Source of the DNA: an uncultured Oscillospiraceae bacterium
GTDB lineage: Bacteria; Bacillota; Clostridia; Oscillospirales; Oscillospiraceae
DNA length: 11,976 nt
Assembly (NCBI GenBank): GCA_934668605.1
Contig: CAKUNY010000058.1
Location: 1-11,976 of the forward strand
Direction: 5' to 3'
Shown: piece by piece, positions 1-6,161 of the stretch
Layout: each line of letters starts with the position of its first letter
Position numbering within the stretch: position 1 is the stretch's first letter
Position numbers and translations under genes: made by a program
The notes under the pieces: model-generated
What the model was told of the DNA's origin: nothing
Database searches by the model: none
Seen by the model: the letters and a program-made list of their open reading frames with translations, nothing else

Positions 1-77
1 TCGCGGCAAACCTCGAGCTGGCCTATAACAACGCCCGCGCCTGCTCCAAGATCGCCTGCGCCTACGCAAAGCTGTAA
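1..77 (+). CDS. 3' end of an unidentified protein gene (partial)
   Basis: The third reading frame is open from the left edge to a TAA at 75-77, giving 24 residues that end in ...CSKIACAYAKL. It is followed at once by a second in-frame TAA and then by a terminator-like hairpin, as expected for a real gene end. The fragment is alanine-rich with two cysteines and is too short to assign a family. The gene is convergent with the threonine-synthase-like gene. The frame is chosen because the other two forward frames either stop inside the fragment or run on past the terminator. Confidence 0.6.
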   Translation, partial: AANLELAYNNARACSKIACAYAKL

Positions 78-100
78 TAACCCGTTCCAATTGCACGCAA

Positions 101-130
101 AAGCCCCGGAAGATTGGTCTTCCGGGGCTT
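101..130 (+). terminator. Terminator-like hairpin after the partial gene
   Basis: A perfect 13-bp stem is formed by AAGCCCCGGAAGA (101-113) and TCTTCCGGGGCTT (118-130) with a TTGG loop. It lies 24 bases after the stop codon of the partial gene. No long T run follows, so termination may be inefficient or the hairpin may mainly protect the 3' end. The stem is nearly the same as that of the hairpin at 333-362, on the other side of the repeat. Confidence 0.65.
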
Positions 131-140
131 CAGTATATCA

Positions 141-329
141 AAAAACCTCGTAGAGTTTCGCCCCGCAGGGCGAAATTAAATGGAGATCTATTTTATCCGG
201 CGGCTTTGCCGACCGGAAAAATACATATCGCCTCGCAAGTGTGGAATTTTTGCCCCATCGGGGCAAAAATTATGCGCGCAGTCGAGGCGCAGCCCCTTCT
301 GTCAAGAAAGCGTCAGTTTTTTTGACAGG
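141..329. repeat. Structured dispersed repeat, copy 1
   Basis: About 188 bp that reappear at 5936-6122 in the same orientation. Visible hairpins: H1, TTTCGCCC (156-163) with GGGCGAAA (168-175); H2, TCCGG+CGGC (196-204) with GCCG+A+CCGGA (208-217); H3, CGCCTCG (229-235) with CGAGGCG (283-289), enclosing H4, AATTTTTGCCCC (245-256) with GGGGCAAAAATT (260-271); H5, CTGTCAA (299-305) with TTGACAG (322-328). Differences between the two copies inside stems preserve pairing: 202/210 G-C becomes A-T, 234/284 C-G becomes T-A, 302/325 T-A becomes C-G, and 299/328 C-G becomes T-G. This copy lies between convergent gene ends. I do not recognise a named family. No transposase is nearby and no target duplication is obvious. 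Confidence 0.85.
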
Positions 330-332
330 CTC

Positions 333-362
333 AGCCCCGGAAGCCAGATGGCTTCCGGGGCT
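333..362 (-). terminator. Terminator-like hairpin after the threonine-synthase-like gene
   Basis: A perfect 13-bp stem, AGCCCCGGAAGCC (333-345) with GGCTTCCGGGGCT (350-362), loop AGAT. It lies 25 bases beyond the stop codon of the minus-strand operon, so it probably ends that transcript. On the minus strand no T run follows directly. Eleven bases of each arm match the hairpin at 101-130. Confidence 0.65.
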
Positions 363-387
363 CGTTTCGTCTTTGCAGAACCGGCGG

Positions 388-1482
388 TCAGTGATCGGAT
401 TTAAGGCCTGCGCCGCACATGGTGATGAGCGTGTCGGGCGTTTTCCCGTACAGCCTGCAATACTCCAAATAGGCCGCGTAATTGGCCGCCGTCGTGTGCT
501 CGCAGTAGATGCCCTTGCGTGCGATCGTGGCGCGCGCTTCAAGGATCTTGTCCTCCGGCGCGTGAACAAAGCGAACGCCGTGCTTTTTCGCGAGGGCGAG
601 AATTTCGGCGCCCCGCATCGGCTTTCCGATGGCGATGCCCTCGGCGATGGTCGGCGTGGGCGTGACGGGCGCGGGCAGATCGGAGTTTTCTTCCGCCGCG
701 CGAAGAAGCGGGTCGCAGTTCTGGCTTTGCAGGGCGATGATCTGCGGGAAGGTATCGATCACGCCGCTTTTTTGAAGATGCTCGAGCGCGAAGACCGCGC
801 CCAGAAACAGCGTGCCGTTTCCGACGGGGATCACGAGGTTCGCCGGGATTCTTCCGAGCTGCTCAAAGACCTCGTAGATATAGGTCTTTGTGCCCTCGTA
901 GAAAAACGGATTGTAGACGTGGTTTGCGTAGTATACGCCCTCTTTTTCTACCTTCTCGCGGCACACATCCGCGCAGTGGTCGCGCGAGCCGGGAACAACG
1001 GTGCACACCGCGCCGTGCGCGCGGATCATGTCGATCTTCTTGGGGCTCGTTCCCTCGGGGACAAAAATTTCACAGTCGATGCCTGCCTTGGCGCAGTACG
1101 CCGCGACGGCGTTTCCGGCGTTGCCGCTCGAATCCTGCACGACCTTGTCAACGCCGATGGCCTTGCAGTGCGCAATTAAGACAGCCGCGCCCCGGTCTTT
1201 AAACGACAGCGTCGGCATGAAGTAGTCCATCTTGAAAGATACATCTTCATCGAATCTCACGACCGGGGTCATGCCCTCGCCGAGCGTCACGTCCCGCCAG
1301 CTCTCGCCGTCTAAGGCCATGAACCGCCGATAGCGGAACTGGCTCCATTCGTGTGTGTCGATTTTTCCGAGGTCAAACGCCTCCGGCTCATAATCCAGCC
1401 GCCAGAGCCCGCCGCAGTCGCAGCCTGCTTTTCTGGTGGTAACGGCTTGCGTTCGTCCGCATTTCGTGCATACAAATTTCAT
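388..1482 (-). CDS. Threonine-synthase-like PLP enzyme with N-terminal zinc ribbon
   Basis: A 364-residue fold-type II PLP enzyme. It begins with a zinc-ribbon-like C5-x2-C8 ... C21-x-C23 segment, as in many archaeal-type threonine synthases. The PLP lysine is K95 in SFKDRG. SSGNAGNA (118-125) is the substrate/cofactor asparagine loop, GNGT (221-224) is a phosphate-binding loop, and CGAGLKSDH closes the protein. The ATG at 1480-1482 is preferred over an ATG 39 codons upstream because GGGAGG lies just before it and it starts one base after the ridA stop, which suggests translational coupling. Threonine synthase makes threonine from O-phosphohomoserine, but members of this family also include cysteate synthase and various lyases. 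Its place in an operon with a D-amino-acid enzyme and RidA makes a beta-elimination or replacement role possible. The family is clear; the substrate is not. Confidence 0.85.
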   Translation of the reverse strand: MKFVCTKCGRTQAVTTRKAGCDCGGLWRLDYEPEAFDLGKIDTHEWSQFRYRRFMALDGESWRDVTLGEGMTPVVRFDEDVSFKMDYFMPTLSFKDRGAAVLIAHCKAIGVDKVVQDSSGNAGNAVAAYCAKAGIDCEIFVPEGTSPKKIDMIRAHGAVCTVVPGSRDHCADVCREKVEKEGVYYANHVYNPFFYEGTKTYIYEVFEQLGRIPANLVIPVGNGTLFLGAVFALEHLQKSGVIDTFPQIIALQSQNCDPLLRAAEENSDLPAPVTPTPTIAEGIAIGKPMRGAEILALAKKHGVRFVHAPEDKILEARATIARKGIYCEHTTAANYAAYLEYCRLYGKTPDTLITMCGAGLKSDH

Positions 1483-1483
1483 A

Positions 1484-1882
1484 CTAGTCCCTCCCGCTTT
1501 CCATACCCGGCAGCTCTGCCACGGCCTCAATTTCCACGAGCGCCCCGTTGTGAAGTTCCCTTGTCGGAACAATGACGCGCGCGGGCTTATGCGCCCCAAA
1601 AAACGCGCCGTAGACCTCGTTGACGGTATCCCAATGGGAAACGTCCGGAATATAGACCCGGCACAAAACGACGTTTTCCTTCGCGCATCCGGCGGCCTTT
1701 AAAACAAGCTCGACGTTGTGAAGCGCGTCTTTCGTCTGCTCCTCGATCGTTTCGGCCATCGGAAGTCCCGTCTCGTGGTGCACCGGGAGCTGGCCGGAAA
1801 TATAGAGCGTATTTCCCGAGATCATGCCCGGCACGTAATGGCCCTTGTTTTGCAGCTTCGTTTCGATTCTGATTTCCTTCAT
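1484..1882 (-). CDS. ridA: RidA-family enamine/imine deaminase
   Basis: 132 residues, the usual length for the YjgF/YER057c/UK114 family. The C-terminal signature VYIPDVSHWDTVNEVYGAFF followed by HKPARVIVP and LVEIEAVA is typical. R102 (in PAR) and E119 match the active-site arginine and glutamate of RidA proteins. Such enzymes form trimers in the cytoplasm and hydrolyse 2-aminoacrylate and related enamines or imines made by PLP dehydratases. The ATG (1880-1882) overlaps the stop of the regulator gene as ATGA, and the TAG (1484-1486) is one base from the start of the next gene, so this is a tightly coupled operon gene. The likely partner is the DSD1-like enzyme at the head of the operon, whose product from D-serine would be an enamine. 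Other RidA subfamilies act on different imines, so the exact substrate is inferred. Confidence 0.92.
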   Translation of the reverse strand: MKEIRIETKLQNKGHYVPGMISGNTLYISGQLPVHHETGLPMAETIEEQTKDALHNVELVLKAAGCAKENVVLCRVYIPDVSHWDTVNEVYGAFFGAHKPARVIVPTRELHNGALVEIEAVAELPGMESGRD

Positions 1883-2523
1883 CCGCGCTTCCCCCGTACC
1901 TCGTCCAAATAGCTGTAGATCGTGACCTTGCCCACGCCGAGCTTTTCCGCTGCTTTTTCGACGCTGCCCTTCATCAGAAACAGTCCCTTTTCGTCCATGA
2001 AGCGGATTTTTTCCAAGCGCTCGTCCCGGCTCAGGCTCTGCACGTCCGCGCCCTTTAAAATGTTATCCATCAGGTTTTCGATCATCACCGACACATGCGC
2101 GCCCGCCGCTTCCTCTGTCTGCGCCTGCGCTTTTTGGGGCTCGGGCGGCAGCAGCGACTGCAAGAACGCCAGCGCCCCGGAGAGCTTCGTCGTGTCCAGA
2201 TTGATGCACATCGCGCCGGTCAGGTGCCCGCGTTCGTCCTTGATGAGAAGCGACGACGAGCGGATGTATTTGCCGTTCGGCGCGGTAAAATAGTAGTTCG
2301 CAACGAAGTTTTCCTTCAGATCGTCCGACAAAATGACCTGCTTGACCAGCTGATCGAAGCTCTCGCCGATTCTTCTGCCGGTGACGGACGGGTTTTCCAC
2401 ATAGACGACCGAATGCGCGGGATCGTCCAGATCGTGGAGCACGACCTCGCAGTCCGGCCCCAGCGTCTGCACAAGCATCTGCGCCAGCGGAATATAGGGG
2501 CGCAATTCTTTTTTAATTTCCAT
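1879..2523 (-). CDS. YheO/DauR-type transcriptional regulator (PAS-like plus HTH)
   Basis: 214 residues. The N-terminal part, about 1-115 (IPLAQMLVQTLGPDCEVVLHDL ... GAMCINLD), matches the YheO-like PAS-fold domain, which probably senses a small ligand. After a Gln/Ala-rich linker (about 127-145), residues 163-212 form a DauR-type helix-turn-helix with AAEKLGVGKVTIYSYL as the recognition region. DauR controls D-arginine catabolism in Pseudomonas, and relatives are often beside amino-acid utilisation genes, which fits here. GAGGTG precedes the ATG, and the gene starts 9 bases after the DSD1-like stop. As a member of the operon it probably controls its own promoter; whether it activates or represses is unknown. 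Confidence 0.85.
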   Translation of the reverse strand: MEIKKELRPYIPLAQMLVQTLGPDCEVVLHDLDDPAHSVVYVENPSVTGRRIGESFDQLVKQVILSDDLKENFVANYYFTAPNGKYIRSSSLLIKDERGHLTGAMCINLDTTKLSGALAFLQSLLPPEPQKAQAQTEEAAGAHVSVMIENLMDNILKGADVQSLSRDERLEKIRFMDEKGLFLMKGSVEKAAEKLGVGKVTIYSYLDEVRGKRG

Positions 2524-2532
2524 CGCGGCACC

Positions 2533-3642
2533 TCACTGCAATTTCCCGTGGCAGGCGATCGGAAGCGACTTGACGACCTCGTCGCCGTCTATCAAATACG
2601 CCGCGTCATAGAGGTTGCAGACCGGGCAGATGTGCACCGGGATGATACGCACCTTGTCGCCAACCGAGACGCTGTCGTGAAACGCCCGGTCATTTAAAAT
2701 CGCGTGCTCGTCGAAGACCTTTTCGATAGGAACGTCCTCTCGGCCAAAGATCGTGCCCTTGCCGGGAGTTGCGCAGATGCCCTCCGTCCGGGACTGCATC
2801 GTAAGCCCCTTCGCGCCGACGTCCAGAATGGTTCTCGTATCGGTCGGCCTACTGATCACGCTCGCAAGCACCGTCGCCGCGCAGCGCTCTAACGTTCCGA
2901 TCGCGTGCCCCTGCGACGCGTCCATAAGGGCGTAGGTTCCGGGGCGCAGCTCGGTAATGCCGGGGAGAATTTTTACGTGATTCATAAATGTCGGCGTCGC
3001 GCCGTAGCTGACGGTTTTGCAGGGCATACCGTGCGCGGCGGCCAGGCTTGCAAAGTGAAGCGTCCTGTGCTGCGCGCCCTCGGAGAGCGCCTCCAGGGTT
3101 TCGCGGTTTTCTGTCCCATAGCTGTTTCCGTCGTGCGAGAAAATGCCGGAGAACAAAACGTGCGGGCAGGCGCGGATGGTATCCAGCAGCGCGAGAAAAT
3201 CCGCTTCCTCGATGATGCCCGAGCGGTTTTCTCCGACCTCGATCTCAATGAGCACCGGCACCGAAACGGTTTCCTCCGCGAAAATCCGTTCCGCGCGCTC
3301 GACCTGGCAGGGCGTGTCCACGCCGAAGGAAATGGCGACGCCCTTTTTGAGAAGCGCGGCAATGCGGCGGAGCTTCAGATCTCCCACGATTTCGTTCGCG
3401 ATGAAGATATCGCGGATGCCGTGTTCGGCCATGACCTCGGCTTCTCCCGTTTTCGCGACCGCAATGCCGCACGCACCGGCGGCCAGCTGCATCTTCGCGA
3501 TCTCGGGGCATTTGTGCGTCTTCGTGTGCGGCCGGAGCGCGGCTCCGCTTTCGTCTGCGTAGCGCTGCATGTCAGATAGATTCCGCTCCAGACGGGTCTT
3601 GTCGATCAAAAGCGATGGGGTATCGAGTTCGAAGTATTTCAT
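2533..3642 (-). CDS. DSD1/D-threonine aldolase-type PLP enzyme (D-serine dehydratase-like)
   Basis: A 369-residue fold-type III (alanine-racemase-like barrel) enzyme. LDTPSLLID (6-14) opens the barrel, RPHTKTHK (37-44) holds the PLP lysine K41, and VAKTGEAEVMA (62-72) is conserved. Near the C terminus, H337-x-C339 in IPVHICPVCNLYD matches the zinc pair of eukaryotic-type D-serine dehydratase, while D-threonine aldolases tend to have H-x-D. The enzyme therefore probably deaminates D-serine, D-threonine or a 3-hydroxy D-amino acid through an enamine; cleavage of D-threonine to glycine and acetaldehyde is the alternative. The start at 3640-3642 has AAGGAGG eight bases upstream. A longer reading frame starting at 3744 would run through the promoter and a terminator, so it is rejected. 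First gene of the operon. Confidence 0.88.
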   Translation of the reverse strand: MKYFELDTPSLLIDKTRLERNLSDMQRYADESGAALRPHTKTHKCPEIAKMQLAAGACGIAVAKTGEAEVMAEHGIRDIFIANEIVGDLKLRRIAALLKKGVAISFGVDTPCQVERAERIFAEETVSVPVLIEIEVGENRSGIIEEADFLALLDTIRACPHVLFSGIFSHDGNSYGTENRETLEALSEGAQHRTLHFASLAAAHGMPCKTVSYGATPTFMNHVKILPGITELRPGTYALMDASQGHAIGTLERCAATVLASVISRPTDTRTILDVGAKGLTMQSRTEGICATPGKGTIFGREDVPIEKVFDEHAILNDRAFHDSVSVGDKVRIIPVHICPVCNLYDAAYLIDGDEVVKSLPIACHGKLQ

Positions 3643-3662
3643 AGCTTCCGCCTCCTTGTCCT

Positions 3663-3712
3663 TAGAATATATAATTTTTTCTATGCTGTCAAGTACTAGA
3701 ATATAATTTTTT
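3663..3712. promoter_or_regulatory. AT-rich direct repeat around the promoter (candidate operator)
   Basis: Plus-strand TAGAATATATAATTTTTT (3663-3680) and TAGAATATAATTTTTT (3697-3712) are the same element with a 2-base difference, starting 34 bases apart, about three helical turns. One copy covers the -10 box and spacer; the other is upstream of the -35 box. This could be a paired regulator site, perhaps for the operon's own DauR-type protein, or a duplicated AT-rich promoter segment. The repeat is visible; its role is inferred. Confidence 0.4.
3664..3692 (-). promoter_or_regulatory. Sigma-A-type promoter of the D-amino-acid operon
   Basis: On the minus strand, TTGACA (3687-3692) and TATTCT (3664-3669) are separated by 17 bases, about 20 bases upstream of the AAGGAGG of the first gene. 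The -35 box is consensus and the -10 box is 4 of 6. The surroundings are very AT-rich compared with the rest of the window. Confidence 0.75.
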
Positions 3713-3729
3713 ATACGTTCGTAGAAAAA

Positions 3730-3760
3730 AACTCCCTCCGGCATTTCGCCGGAGGGAGTT
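3730..3760 (-). terminator. Rho-independent terminator of the P-type ATPase gene
   Basis: A perfect 13-bp stem, AACTCCCTCCGGC (3730-3742) with GCCGGAGGGAGTT (3748-3760), loop ATTTC. On the minus strand it is followed by a run of T residues (from the A run at 3725-3731). It lies 8 bases beyond the ATPase stop and separates the metal cassette from the promoter of the next operon. Confidence 0.92.
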
Positions 3761-3768
3761 TCGGCTTT

Positions 3769-5871
3769 TTAGATGCTTTCGTGCGTCTGCGATTTTTCGG
3801 GCAGCAGATTGGTCATGCTCTTGAGGCTGATGGCAAGGGTCGATGTGTTGTGGAGAAGCGCCGAGGTCGTCGGCGGCAGGATCCCGGCCACGCCCAGAAC
3901 GATGAGCGAGAAGTTAAAGCCCACAATGAAGCGATAGTTGCGGCGGATGCGCGCCATGAGCTCGGTCGAGAGCTTTCGCAGCGTGACAAGCTCGAAGAGG
4001 TCCTCCGAGGCGATCGTAATGTCGGCAATTTCTCTTGCGATGGCAGCGCCTGTCGAGATGGCAATGCCGGCGTCGGCCTCCGAGAGTGCGGGAGAGTCGT
4101 TCACACCGTCGCCGATCATGATGACCGTGCGTCCGGCGGCCTTTTCCGCGCGGATGAAGGCGGCCTTGTCCTCGGGCAGAACCTCGGCGTAGACCTCGTC
4201 CACACCGACCTGCGCCGCGACGGCCTCGGCAGTCTTGCGGTTATCGCCCGTCATCATGACGACCTTTTGAATGCCGCAATCATGCAGCGCGCGCACAGCG
4301 TCTGCCGCTTCCTTGCGCAGGGGATCATAGATGCAGATCACAGCGGCGAGCTCTCCCGCGATGCAAAGATACAGATGCGAATACTCCGCGGGAAGCGAGC
4401 GGAACTTTTCTTCCTCGCCCGCCGGCACATGGCACCCCTCGTCTTCAAAGACGAAGTGCGCGCTGCCGATGAGGACGGTTTTGTCGTTTACCATGCTGGA
4501 AATGCCGTGCGCGACGACGTACTGCACCTGCGAATGGTATTCCTCGTGGCTCAGCCCCCGTTCCTTCGCGGCCTCCACGACGGCGTTTGCCATCGAGTGG
4601 GGGTAGTGCTCCTCCAGGCACGCGGCAAGGCGCAGCATGTCCTCTTCCTTATAGTCTGCGAAGGTCACAATGCCCGCGACCGTCGGCGTGGCGTAGGTGA
4701 GCGTGCCGGTCTTATCAAAGACGACGGTCGACGCGTTCGCGACGGCCTCCATAAACCGGCCGCCCTTGACGGAAATATGAGACGCGCTTGCCTCGCGCAT
4801 CGCGGACAGAACCGCGATCGGCATTGCGAGCTTCAAAGCGCACGAGAAATCGACCATCAGAACGGCCAGCATCTTCGTGACGTTCCGGGTCAGCAGATAC
4901 GTCAGCACCGTGCCGCCCAGCGTATACGGAACGAGCTTATCGGCAAGGCGGGAGGCCTTGTCCTCGGCGGTCGACTTGAGCTTTTCGGACTGCTCGATCA
5001 TTTTGACGATCCGGTCGTACCGGCCGCCGCCCATCGTCTTTTCCACGAGGAAGACGCACTCGCCCTCCTCGCAGACCGTGCCGGCGTACACGAAGCTTCC
5101 CTCGCGCTTGACAACGGGCATGGACTCTCCCGTCATGGACGACTGGTTGACCATTGCCTCGCCCTCGACGACCTTGCCGTCGAGCGCGATGAGGTTTCCC
5201 GTGCGTACGATCACGAGGTCGCCCGCTTTGACGGACGGCACGGGAACGAGCACTTCGGTTTCCCCAGCCTTGACCCAGACATGGTCGACATTCAGGGCCA
5301 TCGCACCGGCCAAATCGGCGACGGACTTCTTGTGCGTCCACTCCTCGAGAATTTCGCCCAGGCGAAGCATAAACATTACCGAGCCTGCAGTGTTGAAGTC
5401 GCTGCGCACCATCGAAACCGTGACGGCGGTCGCGTCCAGAACGGCAACGGAGAGATGTCCGTGCCAAAGCGCCTTGAGTCCCTCCGCGATATACTTGACC
5501 GAGCGGAAGGCCGCGATCACCGCCCGCACGGGAAGCGGCAGGAACAGCTTTGAAAACGCGCGGCGAAGCACGGTCATGGCGAGCTTGTCTTCATACTCGC
5601 GGTTCAGCGCGCGCGGCGTGTGCGCCGGGACAAGCTCCATCGCCTCTGCCGTCGCAAACGAAAATGCGGCAAAGGCGCGCAGAACGGCGGCGCGCGCTCC
5701 GTTAAAGCTGACGACCGCGTCACACGTACGGTCGAAGACCTTGACCTCGGCCACGCCATTGACGGCCTTGAGATAATACTCCAGAACATCCGCCTGCCGC
5801 AGCGTCATATGCGCGCAGACCAGATGCACCCGCATCCGCCCGCGCGACTCATGCAGAATCTGACATTTCAT
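3769..5871 (-). CDS. P1B-type metal-transporting ATPase with non-canonical SCALK membrane motif
   Basis: A 700-residue membrane pump that uses ATP to move a metal ion, probably outward. Residues 1-75 look like a degenerate heavy-metal-associated (HMA_2-like) domain without a CxxC. Membrane helices follow (about 110-160). The actuator has TGES (247-250). The phosphorylation motif DKTGTLT has D386. PHSMA (424-428) stands where P1B pumps have the HP dipeptide. TGDN (541-544) and GDGVND (587-592) complete the HAD catalytic core, and two C-terminal helices lie at about 645-690. The helix before the DKTGT loop reads DFSCALKLAMP (341-351), so the usual CPC/SPC/CPH is replaced by S343-C344 with the proline moved to 351. 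The metal cannot be named from this. GGAGG lies about 10 bases before the ATG. Probably expressed with the DUF6110-like gene upstream, whose promoter is the only clear one; control by the divergent CsoR-type repressor is inferred. Confidence 0.92.
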   Translation of the reverse strand: MKCQILHESRGRMRVHLVCAHMTLRQADVLEYYLKAVNGVAEVKVFDRTCDAVVSFNGARAAVLRAFAAFSFATAEAMELVPAHTPRALNREYEDKLAMTVLRRAFSKLFLPLPVRAVIAAFRSVKYIAEGLKALWHGHLSVAVLDATAVTVSMVRSDFNTAGSVMFMLRLGEILEEWTHKKSVADLAGAMALNVDHVWVKAGETEVLVPVPSVKAGDLVIVRTGNLIALDGKVVEGEAMVNQSSMTGESMPVVKREGSFVYAGTVCEEGECVFLVEKTMGGGRYDRIVKMIEQSEKLKSTAEDKASRLADKLVPYTLGGTVLTYLLTRNVTKMLAVLMVDFSCALKLAMPIAVLSAMREASASHISVKGGRFMEAVANASTVVFDKTGTLTYATPTVAGIVTFADYKEEDMLRLAACLEEHYPHSMANAVVEAAKERGLSHEEYHSQVQYVVAHGISSMVNDKTVLIGSAHFVFEDEGCHVPAGEEEKFRSLPAEYSHLYLCIAGELAAVICIYDPLRKEAADAVRALHDCGIQKVVMMTGDNRKTAEAVAAQVGVDEVYAEVLPEDKAAFIRAEKAAGRTVIMIGDGVNDSPALSEADAGIAISTGAAIAREIADITIASEDLFELVTLRKLSTELMARIRRNYRFIVGFNFSLIVLGVAGILPPTTSALLHNTSTLAISLKSMTNLLPEKSQTHESI

Positions 5872-5905
5872 ACAATGGAATCCTCCAGGGAAAAATCAAA
5901 GAAGA

Positions 5906-5926
5906 GAGAGCCGCTACGCGGCTCTC
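5906..5926. other. Hairpin in the ATPase 5' leader
   Basis: A perfect 9-bp stem, GAGAGCCGC (5906-5914) with GCGGCTCTC (5918-5926), loop TAC. It lies between repeat copy 2 and the ATPase ribosome site. No T run follows on either strand, so it may stabilise or process mRNA rather than terminate it. Confidence 0.5.
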
Positions 5927-5935
5927 CCAGCGTGT

Positions 5936-6122
5936 AAAAACCTCGTAGAGTTTCGCCCCGCAGGGCGAAATAAAGTAAAATCCATTTTATCCGGCAGCTT
6001 TGCTGACCGGAAAAATACATTACGCCTTGCAAGTGTGGAATTTTTGCCCCATTGGGGCAAAAATTATGCGCGCAGTCAAGGCGCATTCCCTTTTGCCAAA
6101 GAAGCGTCAGCTTTTTTGGCAG
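5936..6122. repeat. Structured dispersed repeat, copy 2
   Basis: About 187 bp matching 141-329 in the same orientation. Hairpins: H1, 5951-5958 with 5963-5970 (same as copy 1); H2, TCCGG+CAGC (5990-5998) with GCTG+A+CCGGA (6002-6011); H3, CGCCTTG (6023-6029) with CAAGGCG (6077-6083); H4, 6039-6050 with 6054-6065 (stem unchanged, loop ATT instead of ATC); H5, TGCCAAA (6094-6100) with TTTGGCA (6115-6121). Stem differences from copy 1 are compensated. It lies between the DUF6110-like gene and the ATPase gene, so a shared minus-strand transcript would carry its complement. No convincing promoter for the ATPase was found in it. Confidence 0.85.
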
Positions 6123-6126
6123 ATGT

Positions 6127-6149
6127 AAGGGCCGCGGGGTGCGGCCCTT
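6127..6149. terminator. GC-rich hairpin after the DUF6110-like gene
   Basis: A 9-bp stem, AAGGGCCGC (6127-6135) with GCGGCCCTT (6141-6149), loop GGGGT, 12 bases beyond the stop codon of the minus-strand gene. There is no adjoining T run, so it may be a weak terminator or an mRNA-stabilising end that lets some transcription continue into the ATPase gene. Confidence 0.45.
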
Positions 6150-6161
6150 GGGGTAGCTTGC

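Noticed and set aside
141..329. Insertion sequence or MITE with terminal inverted repeats
   Set aside because: No terminal inverted repeats or target duplications are evident at the ends of the two copies and no transposase is in the window. A mobile origin is not excluded.
241..1179. 312-residue plus-strand reading frame beginning in the repeat
   Set aside because: Most of it is antisense to the threonine-synthase-like gene, which has clear motifs and a ribosome site. The part inside the repeat (MEFLPH...) recurs at 6035, but differences between copies follow base pairing, not codon positions.
3781..5553. 590-residue plus-strand reading frame
   Set aside because: It is the antisense shadow of the P-type ATPase, caused by high GC content; it has no ribosome site and a biased Arg/Asp/Gly/His composition.
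5868..6086. 72-residue minus-strand reading frame (MRLDCAHNFCPNGAKI...) in repeat copy 2
   Set aside because: It lies almost wholly in the structured repeat, has no ribosome site and overlaps the ATPase start. Such frames are probably often annotated in error.
5936..6122. Separate ATPase promoter (TAAAAT at 5983-5988 on the minus strand)
   Set aside because: The sequence 17 bases upstream (TTCCGG) is a poor -35 box and no extended -10 is present.
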